A DNA stretch of 64,000 nucleotides from Gordius sp. MW1 (taxonomy: Eukaryota > Nematomorpha > Gordioida > Gordea > Gordiidae), in contig OZ038532.1 of NCBI GenBank assembly GCA_964036665.1, positions 6,634,001 to 6,698,000 on the forward strand. The letters run 5' to 3'. The notes under the pieces were generated by a model. The model was given only the letters and a program-made list of their open reading frames with translations, made no database searches and had not been told where the DNA came from. Made by a program: the position numbers and the translations under genes. Below, piece after piece: positions 1-10,609 of this stretch (the first letter of the stretch is position 1; each line of letters starts with the position of its first letter).

Positions 1-59
1 AATAGATCTTTAAAATTTAATTAAATAAAAACATTTCATAGTTTTATAGTTTTTAAGCC

Positions 60-430
60 CCATATTCTTTGGCTTAAGTCAATTTGGGCAGCCCTAATGA
101 TTCGGGCATGGCCTGGCGGACATCAAATAGGGTGCGGGCGGACCCAGGCGGACAATTTATTTATAAAATTAGACCGGGCCTGTTCCGGAATGAAAATTCA
201 AATAAATAGGATATCTGAGCTAATATTGCGTTGAAAATTGAGACGAGAATTTCGACCTCACGAGACGATACGATATTTTATCAACGAGATTTTGGCCTTA
301 ATTTTTTTTATTTACAGTCATTTATATAAATTTGGCTGAGTATTTTTATCTTTGATTTATAATAAGGATATTAAAAGTGAATCGAAAAAAAGTAGATCAT
401 TATTAAATCTATTTTCGTGCAAATCGACTC
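60..430. repeat. fragments of GGCGGGC-type and CGAGACGAG-type dispersed repeats
   Basis: A G/C-rich patch at about 95-190 contains GGGCATGGCCTGGCGG-like words that recur around 1170-1400, 4930-5250 and, inverted, 19530-19800. At 230-300 lies a patch of CGAGACGAGA words shared with 40775-41922, 42493-42645 and 57414-57560. Neither patch has a clear terminus here. No gene is visible. Confidence 0.5.
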
Positions 431-439
431 TTATTATTT

Positions 440-1520
440 TTAGCTTTTTTATAAAAGCATGAGTGGCCCTTAGGGCATGTAAACAATTTTTTACACATTT
501 TACACATATTTATATCCTTGGTATTATGATATTATATAAATATTGTGGACGTAAAAAGAACTTTGTTGAAATAACTTCGGTACCTAAATTTAAAAAGCGA
601 AAACATCAACTCATGACTCGGCCAGGAGCTTTTTTGATGTGTTTGTGGTTCACCCGTGAAATTCTTTAGACGTAAATTACATTAGGATTTGTTTTGCCAT
701 CTGTATTATTTTTCACTTAATAAATCTGAAGTGGGCAGGGACATTCATTTCACATTTGCAATAATTGGGATATTTGATACGCTTAAATATATTGAAATAA
801 GTTTTACTACTTTAAAATTATTTTATGAATTGGTTGATAGTAGATTAAGTAAATATTTTGGTATATAATATGGGGCTTTAAACTATAATGAGATAGTTTA
901 CTTTTTAAATGGTATAGTTTTTGTTATAAATTTTATACGTTCAATTTTTAAATACCTTTGACTCTTATCATTTTATATCTGTATCAAATTTTTGGTGTTA
1001 TAAAACATTGTAAAGTATGCAATTAATTTATTTGTTCTGAATAACGATAAGAAATATTCACTTGCACCTTTAACTAATGATATACCAAAGTTCAGGCACG
1101 TAGCCAGGAATTTTAAGGGAGGGGAAAGCTACCAAAATAACTGTAAAACAATTTTATTCAAAACCAAATAGTCAGGCCCTCTTAGCCTAGGTGCGGCAGG
1201 CACCCGTATTAAACTTAAAATTTTAAGTAGGGCGGGCACCATAACATAGTTAGGGCGGGCTTAATGAATTTTTATATAGTTTACTATTTCTTTGTCACCT
1301 TTTTATCTAAAAAAATCAAATGATTCGAAAGTATGAAATCATTTTGGGGCCGGCAGTTCGAACAGCTCTTGTGATTTGGGCTTAGCCGGGTTAACTTTTG
1401 GAAGGGTTTAGGTGGGCCCCATGTGGATTTAGCGATGAATATAAAGATATTAAAAAAGAAAGAAGAGTTTGATATATTAGCCCAAATATTAACTTCGCTT
1501 TTTTTCGCTTCGCGCGAGCG
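440..1520. repeat. dispersed AT-rich repeat, second copy at 44590-45130
   Basis: The stretch with CCTTAGGGCATG at about 467-480 matches 44725-44745 in the same orientation. The GCTTTTTTTCGCTTCGCGCG stretch near 1498-1516 matches, inverted, the GCGCGAAGCGAAAAAAAGCG stretch near 44903-44925. The family is unknown. A G/C-rich sub-patch at 1170-1400 belongs to the GGCGGGC repeat. No coding signal. Confidence 0.4.
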
Positions 1521-1525
1521 ATTTC

Positions 1526-1722
1526 GAGTGTACTAGGAAGAAAGACGAATGCTGTAAATCTAAAATTAGTGGATATGGAGGTACCGGGGGAAAAAGAAAA
1601 AGGACGACCTCGTCATATGGAAAGGGCAAGTCGATAAAGTTATGAAAACAAGGATGGAAGAAACTCATCAAAACAAACACCACAATTGTGGGATCAAATT
1701 ATTGTTAAAGAAGAAGAAGAAG
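1526..1722 (+). mobile_element. RTE-like non-LTR retrotransposon, 3' end only
   Basis: The stretch beginning GGATATGGAGGTACCGGGG at about 1571 matches the 3' end of the RTE copy at 59734-59920 almost word for word, through the downstream AAAGGGCAA and GATAAAGTTATGA words and the final TGGGA.CAAAT motif. It ends in a short (GAA)n run at 1708-1722, as RTE-clade elements often end in a short tandem repeat. The copy is 5'-truncated, as usual for non-LTR elements, and its frame is broken. Confidence 0.65.
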
Positions 1723-1944
1723 AAGTATTACTTTGAAAATTTACCATACATAATAAGGGGTACAAATTTACCCTAATTTAGCTTAGCATTATTATTAGGT
1801 ACTTAGAATCGAATGAAACAATGCACAAGCAGTATTTATGACATGTTGAACATTAGGTGTGTTTAAATATTTTCTAAAGGAAAGTGTTTTGCAGTTATAA
1901 ATTTTATAAAATAAATTTTTTTTATGATACTTTAATAAAATCAG

Positions 1945-2036
1945 GCAACCATTTTCCAAGCCGAGACTTTCTTAATCGCACCCGAGACGATGAGAGACTT
2001 TGTTTTAGAAACCCAAACGAGATCAAAACACTAGTC
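1945..2036. repeat. CGAGACGAG-type repeat, right-hand end
   Basis: Words such as CCGAGAC, ACGAGATC and a terminal ATCAAAACACTA match the end of the copy at 41890-41922 (GATTGAAATACTA). This may be the far end of the element begun near 230, but the interior is too diverged to prove it. Confidence 0.35.
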
Positions 2037-2326
2037 GTAGCGACAAGAGGAGATGTCGAGATGATGCTTATTATTATTCAATGAAATAAAGCTTAAAGAG
2101 GACACAATTGTGTAGAGTATCATCATATTAGTATAACACCCTTATTCAACTTGTAGTGATAGTCACATTAAACAATTTATTTAAACATATGGTTTTAATT
2201 TTTTGCTCGCCATAGTGTATTAAACACAAATATAAATTTTAAACAGTATAATTGGAAAAATACATTTAAACATATTAAGCGTGATATAGAAATATATATA
2301 TACAATAAATTGCTTCGCTAATATTT

Positions 2327-2755
2327 TCAATATTTGTTCCGCAATTGGGCGGAATGCACGCCACGAGAGCTTTTTTCCAAGTTTTCCAATAATTGTATGA
2401 CATTTTCAATCATAGCAGTGTCCCTGTCCATCACTTCATCTTTATCAGTAAAATCCGCAGTTTCTAAGACATCAGCAGGTATTGTGGGCGGAGATTGCCT
2501 CGCCGCACCTCCTTCCATGTCTTCTATGATACACATAATCTGATTCAGGGGTTCAATTAAGCCATAAAAATCGTCAATTGTGAGGAAAGGAGCGCTCTTC
2601 CACACCGTTATTACTGCCCATATACATTGCAAGCTTGGTGACAGTATAGACACGAACTGCATTGGATGAAGCGATATAAAATTTGCAAAATATAATTTCA
2701 AATCTTTTTTGGATTCCTGGCCTCTTTTAGAAGAGGAAGATGAAGACTTACTCAT
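2327..2755 (-). CDS. hypothetical 142-residue protein (orphan ORF)
   Basis: This is an open frame with ATG at 2755 and stop at 2327, in sequence clearly richer in G+C than its flanks. The protein starts with a serine/lysine-rich stretch (MSKSSSSSSKRG), followed by a hydrophobic-rich segment (about residues 22-75) and an acidic C-terminal half ending in a helix-prone, leucine-rich stretch. There is no signal peptide, no transmembrane segment that I trust, and no motif that I recognise. An ORF this long is unlikely by chance in such AT-rich DNA, and its composition is protein-like. It could be a single-exon gene, one exon of a larger gene, or an unrecognised transposon ORF. No transposon ends are visible around it. 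Confidence 0.5.
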   Translation of the reverse strand: MSKSSSSSSKRGQESKKDLKLYFANFISLHPMQFVSILSPSLQCIWAVITVWKSAPFLTIDDFYGLIEPLNQIMCIIEDMEGGAARQSPPTIPADVLETADFTDKDEVMDRDTAMIENVIQLLENLEKSSRGVHSAQLRNKY

Positions 2756-3165
2756 ATAATCTTTTTTTTAATATCATTATTATATAATTGAACCATTTAA
2801 TATTATGTTTAGATATACATTAATAACTAATATATAATTTAAAAAAATTTGTGTTAAACATCATTGAATTATAAGCTATGAAAATGTAAAAAAGAGAAAA
2901 AATCTTTACAAACAAAGTTCCACTGCGTAATTTTTTTTTCATATATTTGAATAACTTCTTGAAAGAAAAGCCTCCATCAGTATGCCTTTTCGCCCGCATC
3001 GTTTTCTGTCGCATAACAAATATAAAGTTACAACCACAAATTTAATTTGAGTAAAAATTTCCTATAAACAAATCGTTTTATCAATTTTAAGGTGATTCTA
3101 AACATTATGTGAGCTATAAGAAATTAGCTCAATTCAGTTTTTTATAGAGGCGGCTGTTATGAATT
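2756..3165. other. AT-rich spacer, nothing recognised
   Basis: Low-complexity AT-rich DNA upstream of the orphan ORF. I see no ORF with protein-like composition and no repeat ends. Confidence 0.5.
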
Positions 3166-3173
3166 GATAGATT

Positions 3174-3343
3174 CATGGGCCTAGCCGGGGGGGGGGGCGG
3201 CCGCACCCCCCTAAATGACGAAAAAAATTTCATCTAATGCAAAAACTTTTAAAAATTAAAAAAAATTTATGTTTTGCCCCCTCCTAATTGATTTCTTAAA
3301 CGTTTCGTCCCCCCCCCTAATCCAAAACTTGGCTACGCCCGTG
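3174..3343. mobile_element. CGTAGCC-family hAT-like MITE (170 bp)
   Basis: The element begins CATGGGCCTAGCC and ends GGCTACGCCCGTG, an imperfect terminal inverted repeat, with G- and C-tracts just inside each end. It is flanked by an 8-bp duplication, GATAGATT (3166-3173) and GATAGATC (3344-3351). An 8-bp target site is the hAT signature. Other copies are at 23451, 28786, 32282 and 63195. Confidence 0.8.
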
Positions 3344-3351
3344 GATAGATC

Positions 3352-4920
3352 TTTAGTTTGTTACATAATTATAATAAATCTCACGATTTCGAGAGAATGG
3401 CTTTCATGATGCTAATTATTAATATATTCAAAAATCTTATTTTATTATTAATCGCGTATTTTTGAGTTGAGACAAATAAGGAGATAGTCTTTTGTAACAT
3501 TATGTTGACAAATTTATAACTACATTGTTTTTTTTAATTGATAGCGGTAAAACTCTTTCTACCTTATTAAAGCTTTCGGTTTCAGAGGTGTTCCACGACA
3601 TAAAGCTTAAATATGTAGAGAACAAAAATGATTGCTTTTCAGTCAAAATCGCTACCAAGCCAATATTTTTACTTTTGGGCTAGACTAGAGCCTAAGTTCG
3701 ACGTCATTTGTAAATCTCATTCCCGCGACCTTCCCCTTAAAGCTAATTTATCCTTATATAATTTTTTTAATTTTATTGATCAGGGTGGTAGAAAAAATAT
3801 TCTTTTTCTATATTAGAGAAACGAATTAAAATAAATATCTAATAATCAGTAAATTTCAAACAGCTTAGGGTCTAAACTTTTAAGGTATTCTCCTTATACT
3901 ATTAAAACCAATATATATAATACATTTTAATTAATATTCGAAGTAATCAGGAATCAACTCTGCTAAAAGTTGCCATGATAAATAACATAAATATAAATTA
4001 AAATGAAAAGATTATGAGATTACTATTTTGTGGTAGCTTTTTCTGGCAAGTCTTAAACCAATTCTAATCGGATCTTGCATCCTGTTAATTAATTGCAGCA
4101 ATTCCATATCTCTGGAGGATTGACATACTTTTTGACTTTGCCTCCACATTAACATTTTTTGATCTTAAACCATATAAAAAATCGCAAATTCGTATAAATA
4201 AATTTAAATAAGCTAAATTTTGGTGAGAACTAACTTTTTATTTGGGCATTGTTTGTGAATGGTACAATGAAAAAAAGGATAAGAAGTCTAAAATATTTCA
4301 TATTAAAATTTTTTTTATTACGTTTTACCAAAATTCTAGAATACAACATAAACCTAAACAATCTTAGAATCTATTGGTAATACAGTATAAAAAATTTATG
4401 ATAGCGTTGATTTGCAAGCCCACACATCCCCCGTGTAGAAAATGAAGTTTTTTGATCTAAAGTTGCTTTTAAATTTTTGATCTGTTATTTTATATTTAAA
4501 TTTTATTCATTTCAGTTTGTATAAATTGGTAACCTATGGTGTATATGGCTTGACCACATAATAAGATTTAAGCTTATTTTTAAGCACAATTTATTTAATT
4601 TAAATATTGTTAAAGTTCTGAACTCAAAAAAAGTCTAAAATGTTTCGTTACTGAATTTTGTTACATTTTAAATTTAAACACTTTATTGATTCAAACCAAC
4701 CTGTTTTTGCTAGATGTCAGCTATATGAAAAACTAAATTAAATCACAATAATAACCCGAAAACGTCAGATTGCCACAAAATTTTGATCAAGGCAAATTAA
4801 TATAATTTACAAATATGTAAAAATTTTGCCCAATTTAGGATTAAAATTAATTATAATCAATAATATCGAGATTTAAACAAAAATTATAACCTATATAAAC
4901 TTTTATTACAAACTCATGGG
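3352..4920. other. AT-rich spacer, nothing recognised
   Basis: About 1.6 kb of AT-rich sequence without a protein-like ORF, transposon terminus or tandem array that I can see on either strand. Confidence 0.5.
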
Positions 4921-4924
4921 TCAG

Positions 4925-5250
4925 AGACCAGAAAAACTCGGCAAATGTTGGACATATCAGGCCCAGGCGGGTACCATAACAAGATTTGGGCGATTCGGGC
5001 TCAAAGAGATTTTTTATAAAGTGTATTATTTTTTTTCGTGTTTAATTTAGTCACTTTTTTGCCTGAATAATATTTGTTAATCGTCGATTAAAAAATTTGT
5101 ACAAGTAAGTAACAAAATTATTGGTAAAAATTTGAAAATTCATCCTTTCGGGCCAGGCAGTTTGGGCAACTTAATTCGAGCTCGGACGGACACTTGAAAG
5201 GGTTCGGACGGGAAATTTAGATAAAAAAATTTGACTGGGTGGGGTTCGGG
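4925..5250. repeat. GGCGGGC-type dispersed repeat
   Basis: G/C-rich blocks at both sides (CAGGCCCAGGCGGGTACC near 4958; GGCCAGGCAGTTTGGGCAAC near 5151) flank an AT-rich core. The same block order occurs at 1170-1400 and, inverted, at 19530-19800. It is probably a non-autonomous DNA element, but no target duplication could be assigned. Two overlapping minus-strand ORFs here run across repeat sequence and are not genes. Confidence 0.45.
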
Positions 5251-5735
5251 CAGAAAAATATGAACAAATTTGACCTCTTTTGTATGTGTTGAGTGAAGTG
5301 TCGCAAGAGTGGGTCCCGACAAACAAAGATAGTTGAAGGCTTCCATAAGTAAACAGTGGGTTTGATGTACAAACAACAACTGCGTACCGAACGGAAAAAG
5401 AGAAATGAACCTCGGGAAATTTTGGGAACAATGGCGCAATGAGGGGGTGGTTTTCAGGTTAGAACACCACCCATGATTTTCAATTTTTATAATTTTTATA
5501 TTGTATTTGCACACAAATATTACTGGTAATTATAAATTATTTTGGAAGTGTTATTAAGTTTTTCGTTGCTTTTATTTCTTTTTCTTTATGTTCGAAATCT
5601 GAATTTAAATTTCAGATAAATAGCTCCCATCCCAATTCCAAAATTTTAATATGAGACGATATTCCATTTATAACTACTTCTAGAATAATTAACTTTGCAA
5701 AGGAGACAATTAGTAGCCAGGATAATTTACAAATT
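5251..5735. other. spacer, nothing recognised
   Basis: The open frame on the minus strand through 5140-5514 extends out of repeat DNA and lacks protein-like features, so I do not call it. No other structure is seen. Confidence 0.4.
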
Positions 5736-5739
5736 ATTT

Positions 5740-6110
5740 TAATTCACTCTAGATTCTAGAGTCTTGCTTTTTAAAATTTGATAATTTTAAGTCTGTAAAA
5801 GAACCAAAAGAAAAAGATGAACAAACACTAACAATCAGTGATCAGGTTAATTTACTATTTGTTCAATTCAAACACACTCTAGATTCTAGAATTTAGTTTA
5901 GAAAATGATAGTACTAATTCAGTAAGGGAAGAAGAAAAAGAGGATAATCAAACACTAACAATCAGTGATCAGGGTAATTTACTATTTGTTCAAACTGACT
6001 CTAGAAACTAGAATTTAGTTTTTTAGAAAATGATAGTACGAATTCTGGAAGAGGAAAGGAAGAAAAGAAAATGAATAATCAAACACGAACAATAAATAAG
6101 TTTAGTTATT
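5740..6110. repeat. tandem repeat, about three units of ~130 bp
   Basis: Units carry the recurring words CTCTAGATTCTAGA, AATCAGTGATCAGG, TTTACTATTTGTTCAA and a GA-rich stretch (GAAGAAAAAGAGGA-like), seen near 5755, 5875 and 6000 with increasing divergence. The array abuts the start of the recognisable hAT relic and may be part of its 5' region. Confidence 0.6.
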
Positions 6111-6231
6111 GAGAGTTTGTGAAGGAAAATGCTTGATATAACTTACTATAAATCTAATTATCTTTTTAGATACTGCCAGTGTGAAGTCTAAAATAGATAT
6201 ATGTTCTGTGGCCAAGGAATTGCATTGAGAG

Positions 6232-6272
6232 GTATTTTAATCTAAATGTTTAGTATAGGCTCTTTTTAATAG
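6232..6272 (+). other. 41-bp intron in hAT relic A
   Basis: The exon ending GAGAG is followed by GTATTTTAATC and ends TTTTTAATAG before GTCACC. Joining gives ...ALRGH, exactly what the homologous position of hAT relic B reads across its own 35-bp intron. The position and phase are the same in the two relics. Confidence 0.7.
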
Positions 6273-6278
6273 GTCACC

Positions 6279-7035
6279 TGTTATGTTCGCCTAGACAGGA
6301 AATTCACTTAACAGGAAACGAGGGGTTACTACTGTTTCGGACTTTAAATCTGAACGGGAAAGGTACTATGGGTGACGACTGTTTGACAACTACCAACTAC
6401 ACTTTAAATATTGCTTTATTGTTTCAACTATACACACATGTCGCTGAAAATATCATAAGTCTACGATCGGGGTAGAACAGGCGTAATAAGAAAGGGAATA
6501 CGGGGAATAATGATTGTACAACTATTTGGGATTTTCCAATTGCGACCGGGAATATATTTAACAGTCAGTTCTTCTCGGGGGAGGGGAAAATCACTCTATC
6601 GAGACTTGTTCAAAAATCAACGTTCTGCCTCGTATCCCTTTTGCTGGGGCTTATATAGGTTTTATATTCCCTTGGCCTAGATCTTTATCCTTGAAACTTC
6701 TTTGCTTTTCTAACCCTTTTTCCATGCCAACTTTTGATGAATGGCCCTTCACTTCCCTTGCCTTTCCACGGCCTCTGGCATCCTTATCTGACAGTTCTAG
6801 GTTTCCCCTACCTTTCTTGTGCCAATTCAATATTTATTACCCGGTTATGTCGCATTCTTGCTTCTTTCTGCTACCTCTTTCAGGCCAAGTTTTAATTTAT
6901 AGCTGTATCCTTGCACTACTTAACTACCCGCCCAAATTTCATGACCTTCCTTCTCCTTTAGCTTAGCTTTCCCCTCCTCACGTGTCATCCCCATCACGTG
7001 TGGTAACCAAATATGGAATTCTCATGGATATGACA
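6279..7035. mobile_element. solo LTR (757 bp) inside hAT relic A
   Basis: The insert begins TGTTATGTTCGCC and ends GGATATGACA, so it has TG...CA ends. It is flanked by a perfect 5-bp duplication, TCACC at 6274-6278 and 7036-7040. Removing it and one TCACC restores the hAT reading ...RGHRDYDLLPV..., which aligns with RGHMDYGVLPL in relic B. It is G+C-richer than its surroundings, with a TATA-like GCTTATATAGG near 6650. No second LTR or internal domain is present, so it is a solo LTR left by recombination. The frame at 6691-6966 is part of the LTR, not a gene. Superfamily unknown. Confidence 0.85.
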
Positions 7036-8302
7036 TCACCGTGATTATGACCTGTTACCAGTTAAAAATCCCAGGATAAAGGATAGTAATGAAGGAAGTT
7101 TCAGTGAGCTCTTGAGTCTTGGTTTTACTTTGAAGTCAGCGAGAAAGTAGAACTGATTTAAAAGAATGTCCGAAAAATGGTAATTACCTCTCACCTGCTA
7201 TACAAAATAAATTAATTTATATTATTAAACAACATATTCAAACAAATATAGTTGCAGAAATTAATAAGTCACCCTTTTTCACTTCTCTTAGATGAGACAA
7301 CGGATATCTAAACACACAAGAACAAATGGCCGTTGATATCCGTTATGTTGATTTGAATGCACAACCAACAGTGGACAGAGAGGTCTTTTTAGAATATATC
7401 AAGATCAAGGATATGTCAGGAAGGGGATGTTTAAAGTTGTGACGCGGACACTTAAATATCTTAAAATTGACATTACGAAACTTAGAGGGCAGGGTTATGA
7501 TGGAGCCTCAGCAATGAGTGGCGTCAAAAATGAGCTACAGACTTTGTTTAAGAATGTGTGCCCTAAGGCTATATATATTCTGCATCGCACAATCTAAATT
7601 TAGCAATTAAAGATTCTTGCAATATTCCCAACATTAGGAATTGTATGAGTAATAATATAAAGATTGTTTTTATATTTAAATCGTTTTTTATAAAAGGTGT
7701 TATCCAAAAGATTATTGATCTTAAGTTCTCCAAAAAAATTAAATTTGTTAAACTCTGTATTGCTCTTTGTCAGCTAATCCAAAATCATCCTAATTAACAA
7801 CATTTGTGAAACAAGGTGGACACAAAAACATAATGCTGTTAAAAGATTTTACAAATTCAAAGAAGCTATTTTACTAGGCTCGAGAAGATCTGTGAATAGG
7901 ATGATGTAGAATCATCATCGAATCCTACGATATTACTTACATAATTGAAACAAGGCCAATTTTGGTTGTCCCTCCTTTTGTTGAAACAAGTTTTTTCTTA
8001 TACATTACATCTAAGCAAAGAATTAACATCGATCTATCACAGGCAAAATATATGCCGCCGAAAATGCTATTTGCCACATCAAAGATTTGCGTAAAAATTC
8101 CGAAGAGGAGTTTTAAACTATTTTTACCAATGTTTCAACATTTGGAATAAGTCATGATTTTTTCATTACTATTCCTTGAAGGACATCCCTTCAAACATTA
8201 ACGTCATACATAGAGACAACAAGCCCCGAAGCCTATTGCAGGATCTCGTTGGCCTTTTTGGATTCGGTTTTAGCTGAATTAGATGAACGAATCACTAAAA
8301 AC

Positions 8303-8962
8303 TAGAGATGCACCGATACCAAGTATGGCAAGGATCGGCGCCGATACCTTGCCAAAAGTATCGGCCGATACTTTGCTAGTATCGGCAATTACCAAACCGA
8401 TACCTTTAATAGACACCTTACTTTAGCAAAATTAGCCAGAAGATAACTAGGCCCACCACCAACAACAGTACCATCAGAATCATTATTCAGTAGGATGGGT
8501 GAGATAGATTTTAATAGGAGAAGGAGGCTTCTTTCGGAGAAAATATAACAACTAACAATTGTTTAGTTGAACTAAGAGAACTAAATTTTCAATATTAGTT
8601 TTTAATATAAGCATATTACACGTATATTTACTTTTTTATAAAATAAATTTATGTATTAATAAATTTTAAAGTGTACCATAATAAAATTTAAATTTCTTTT
8701 TTGATCTATTAATCACAATACTTTTGAATTAATTAATAAAAAAATTTATTATTATAAATTAATATTATATTACTATTGTTTTATCGTCAAAATTCTGATC
8801 TACCAAAATTTGGATGTGACTTAATTTATAATATTTAAATTGCATATATTTTTTAGTGTAATTTTTTTTTTATTATAAGTATCGGCATGGCATCGGTATC
8901 GGCAAAAAAATCTTAAGTATCGGCTGGTATCGGCACAAAAGAATGGTATCGGTGCATCTCTA
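8303..8962. mobile_element. hAT MITE with TAGAGATGCACCGATACC ends (660 bp)
   Basis: The left end TAGAGATGCACCGATACC is matched by its exact reverse complement at the right end (8945-8962). An 8-bp duplication flanks it: CTAAAAAC (8295-8302) and CTAAAAGC (8963-8970). Subterminal ATCGGC repeats occur at both sides and the core is AT-rich and non-coding. It sits inside hAT relic A, so a hAT-type element has jumped into an older hAT gene. Confidence 0.92.
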
Positions 8963-9103
8963 CTAAAAGCCAACAAATACTTATGGGATTTGATACCCTG
9001 TTTATTAAATTCGCCGTTCAACTCACCCCTCATATAGTAAATAAAATTTTTAATATTAGCAAAATTGTATGAAGATGATCTTGAAGGATCGGAAGAGCAG
9101 TTT

Positions 9104-10246
9104 ATAGTATTACTTTTATGATTTGGATTTCGATCATTTCCCCTCACTATTAATATATCTTAACCTTATTATTTGAATATATAAATTCGATCATCCACAC
9201 CACTCATTATAATTTGAATACACACAAAACATACCTTACAATTCACCGTTATTATTCAAATTAATAACCTCTCTACATGTGTATAAAAACACGACGTTTT
9301 AACTAAATGGATTCATATTAGAATCACATCTTTCGTTGGGTTATAATAAAGTAGTCTTTTAATTCTCTACAAATGGTGACCCCGCTTTTTTGGGGGAGCC
9401 GAATTTTTTTTGATTCCTCCCCCCACTATACATTTATAACCCCAGGTCTACATTTTTTTTATCTCCCCCATAAAAGTCCCTTTGGTAATGACGTTTTGGT
9501 TCTTTGTTAAAATAATACAATTCAGATAGAGGACACTACCTTATCAATCCAGCATACCAAACAAAGATTGTAAAGACACGATCGAGTTGCAACCACCAAT
9601 TCAACATCTGAATGCAAAACTCGAACCATATGTGTCCAACTGCTGTGAAAGATACAAACTGCCTATCTACCTAAGTGTTATGACGTACCACACCTCTACA
9701 GAATCAACAACAACGTCTGCCGAACGTTCAAATTGTTGACTGCTCTGCGTATGGTCCTACTTCAAAACACATCTCAACACAACCAACACAACATGTCCTA
9801 TTGCAACGAGCAAAGACTATGTTCGGCAAAGAATTACTACTCACTACCAAGGTTCTAATCACTACCAACCATCATTCACACCTCAACCACCACACTCACG
9901 CAAACACTAACTTCATTTACCTTATACTTTTATTTTTTGTGCACTCCATGCAAATAGGAGGGGGGTAATATAGTATTACTTTTATGATTTGGATTTCGAT
10001 CAATCACACCCCCCACTATTCATATATCTTAACCTTATTATTTGAATATATAAATTCGAACATCCACACCACACCACTCATTATGATTTGAATACGCACA
10101 AGACATACCTTACAATTCACCGTTATTATTCAAATTAATAACCTTGCTACATGTGTATATAAACACGATGTTTTTAACTAAAAGGATTCATTAGAATCAC
10201 TTCTATCTTTGGGTTTTAATAAATGAGAGTCTTTTAATTCTCCACA
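9104..10246 (+). mobile_element. TRIM-type non-autonomous LTR retrotransposon (1,143 bp)
   Basis: Two direct repeats of 268 bp (9104-9371) and 277 bp (9970-10246) start ATAGTATTACTTTTATG and end TTCTCYACA. They flank about 600 bp without coding capacity. Directly after the left repeat lies TGGTGACCCCG (9374-9384), in the place and form of a primer-binding site. Directly before the right repeat lies a purine tract, AGGAGGGGGG, followed by TAAT. A perfect 5-bp duplication, AGTTT, flanks the element (9099-9103, 10247-10251). The LTRs differ by scattered substitutions and small indels, so the insertion is not recent. It lies within hAT relic A. Confidence 0.9.
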
Positions 10247-10484
10247 AGTTTGATCCGATATTAAATCGTGGTATTCAGCGTTTAAAGACTCCAATTCAGA
10301 AAAATTACCAGCAATGCATTGAATACCTTAACCGATCATGCCTCTAAACTTAATCTTTATCCTAACATTAAAACTCTTCACCATATTCAGCAACCTTACC
10401 TTTGACAACGTGCTCTAATGAGCGGTGTTCTACAGTGTTAAAAAGACTTAAAAAATATATTAGAAGCACAATTGGACAATAAAG

Positions 10485-10515
10485 GTAAACATGGTTTTAT
10501 TAATTTTTAATTTAG
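10485..10515 (+). other. 31-bp intron in hAT relic A
   Basis: GTAAACATGG...TTAATTTAG interrupts the highly conserved hAT C-terminal block. Joining AAAG to GCTTACC gives the expected RLTGLTLLYVH reading after KKYIRSTIGQ; the codon just before the intron is now TAA. Thirty-one bp is close to the lower limit for a spliceosomal intron. Confidence 0.65.
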
Positions 10516-10609
10516 GCTTACCGGTTTAACGTTGCTATATGTACACAGGCAATATACCCCTGAAACTGAAGATGTTGTAAATGCGTCTATATCTAAAAAT
10601 CGTCGATAA

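Larger units (their letters stand above)
6190..10609 (+). pseudogene. hAT transposase relic A (DUF4371/ZMYM-like), split by three insertions
   Basis: Exon pieces of one hAT transposase occur in order on the plus strand. They are an FCGQGIALRG segment (6200-6231); an exon restarting at 6273; NEGSFSELL and DETTDI followed by GYDGASAMSGVKN (7086-7550), the RNase H-like core; a TRWTQKHNAV segment near 7818; a LAELDERIT segment ending at the MITE (8294); an ILMGFDT segment (8970-9098); and the C-terminal dimerisation region with SNERCSTVLKRLKKYIRST (about 10411-10470) and RLTGLTLLYVH, with stop at 10607-10609. Several in-frame stops and frameshifts make it non-functional. A solo LTR (6279-7035), a hAT MITE (8303-8962) and a TRIM (9104-10246) interrupt it. 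The related relic B (29453-30580, -) confirms the exon order. Confidence 0.85.

Noticed and set aside
5140..5514. 124-residue minus-strand ORF
   Set aside because: It starts inside a G/C-rich repeat and overlaps a second frame of similar length. No protein-like features; treated as repeat translation.
6691..6966. 91-residue plus-strand ORF
   Set aside because: Lies wholly inside the solo LTR bounded by TCACC duplications.
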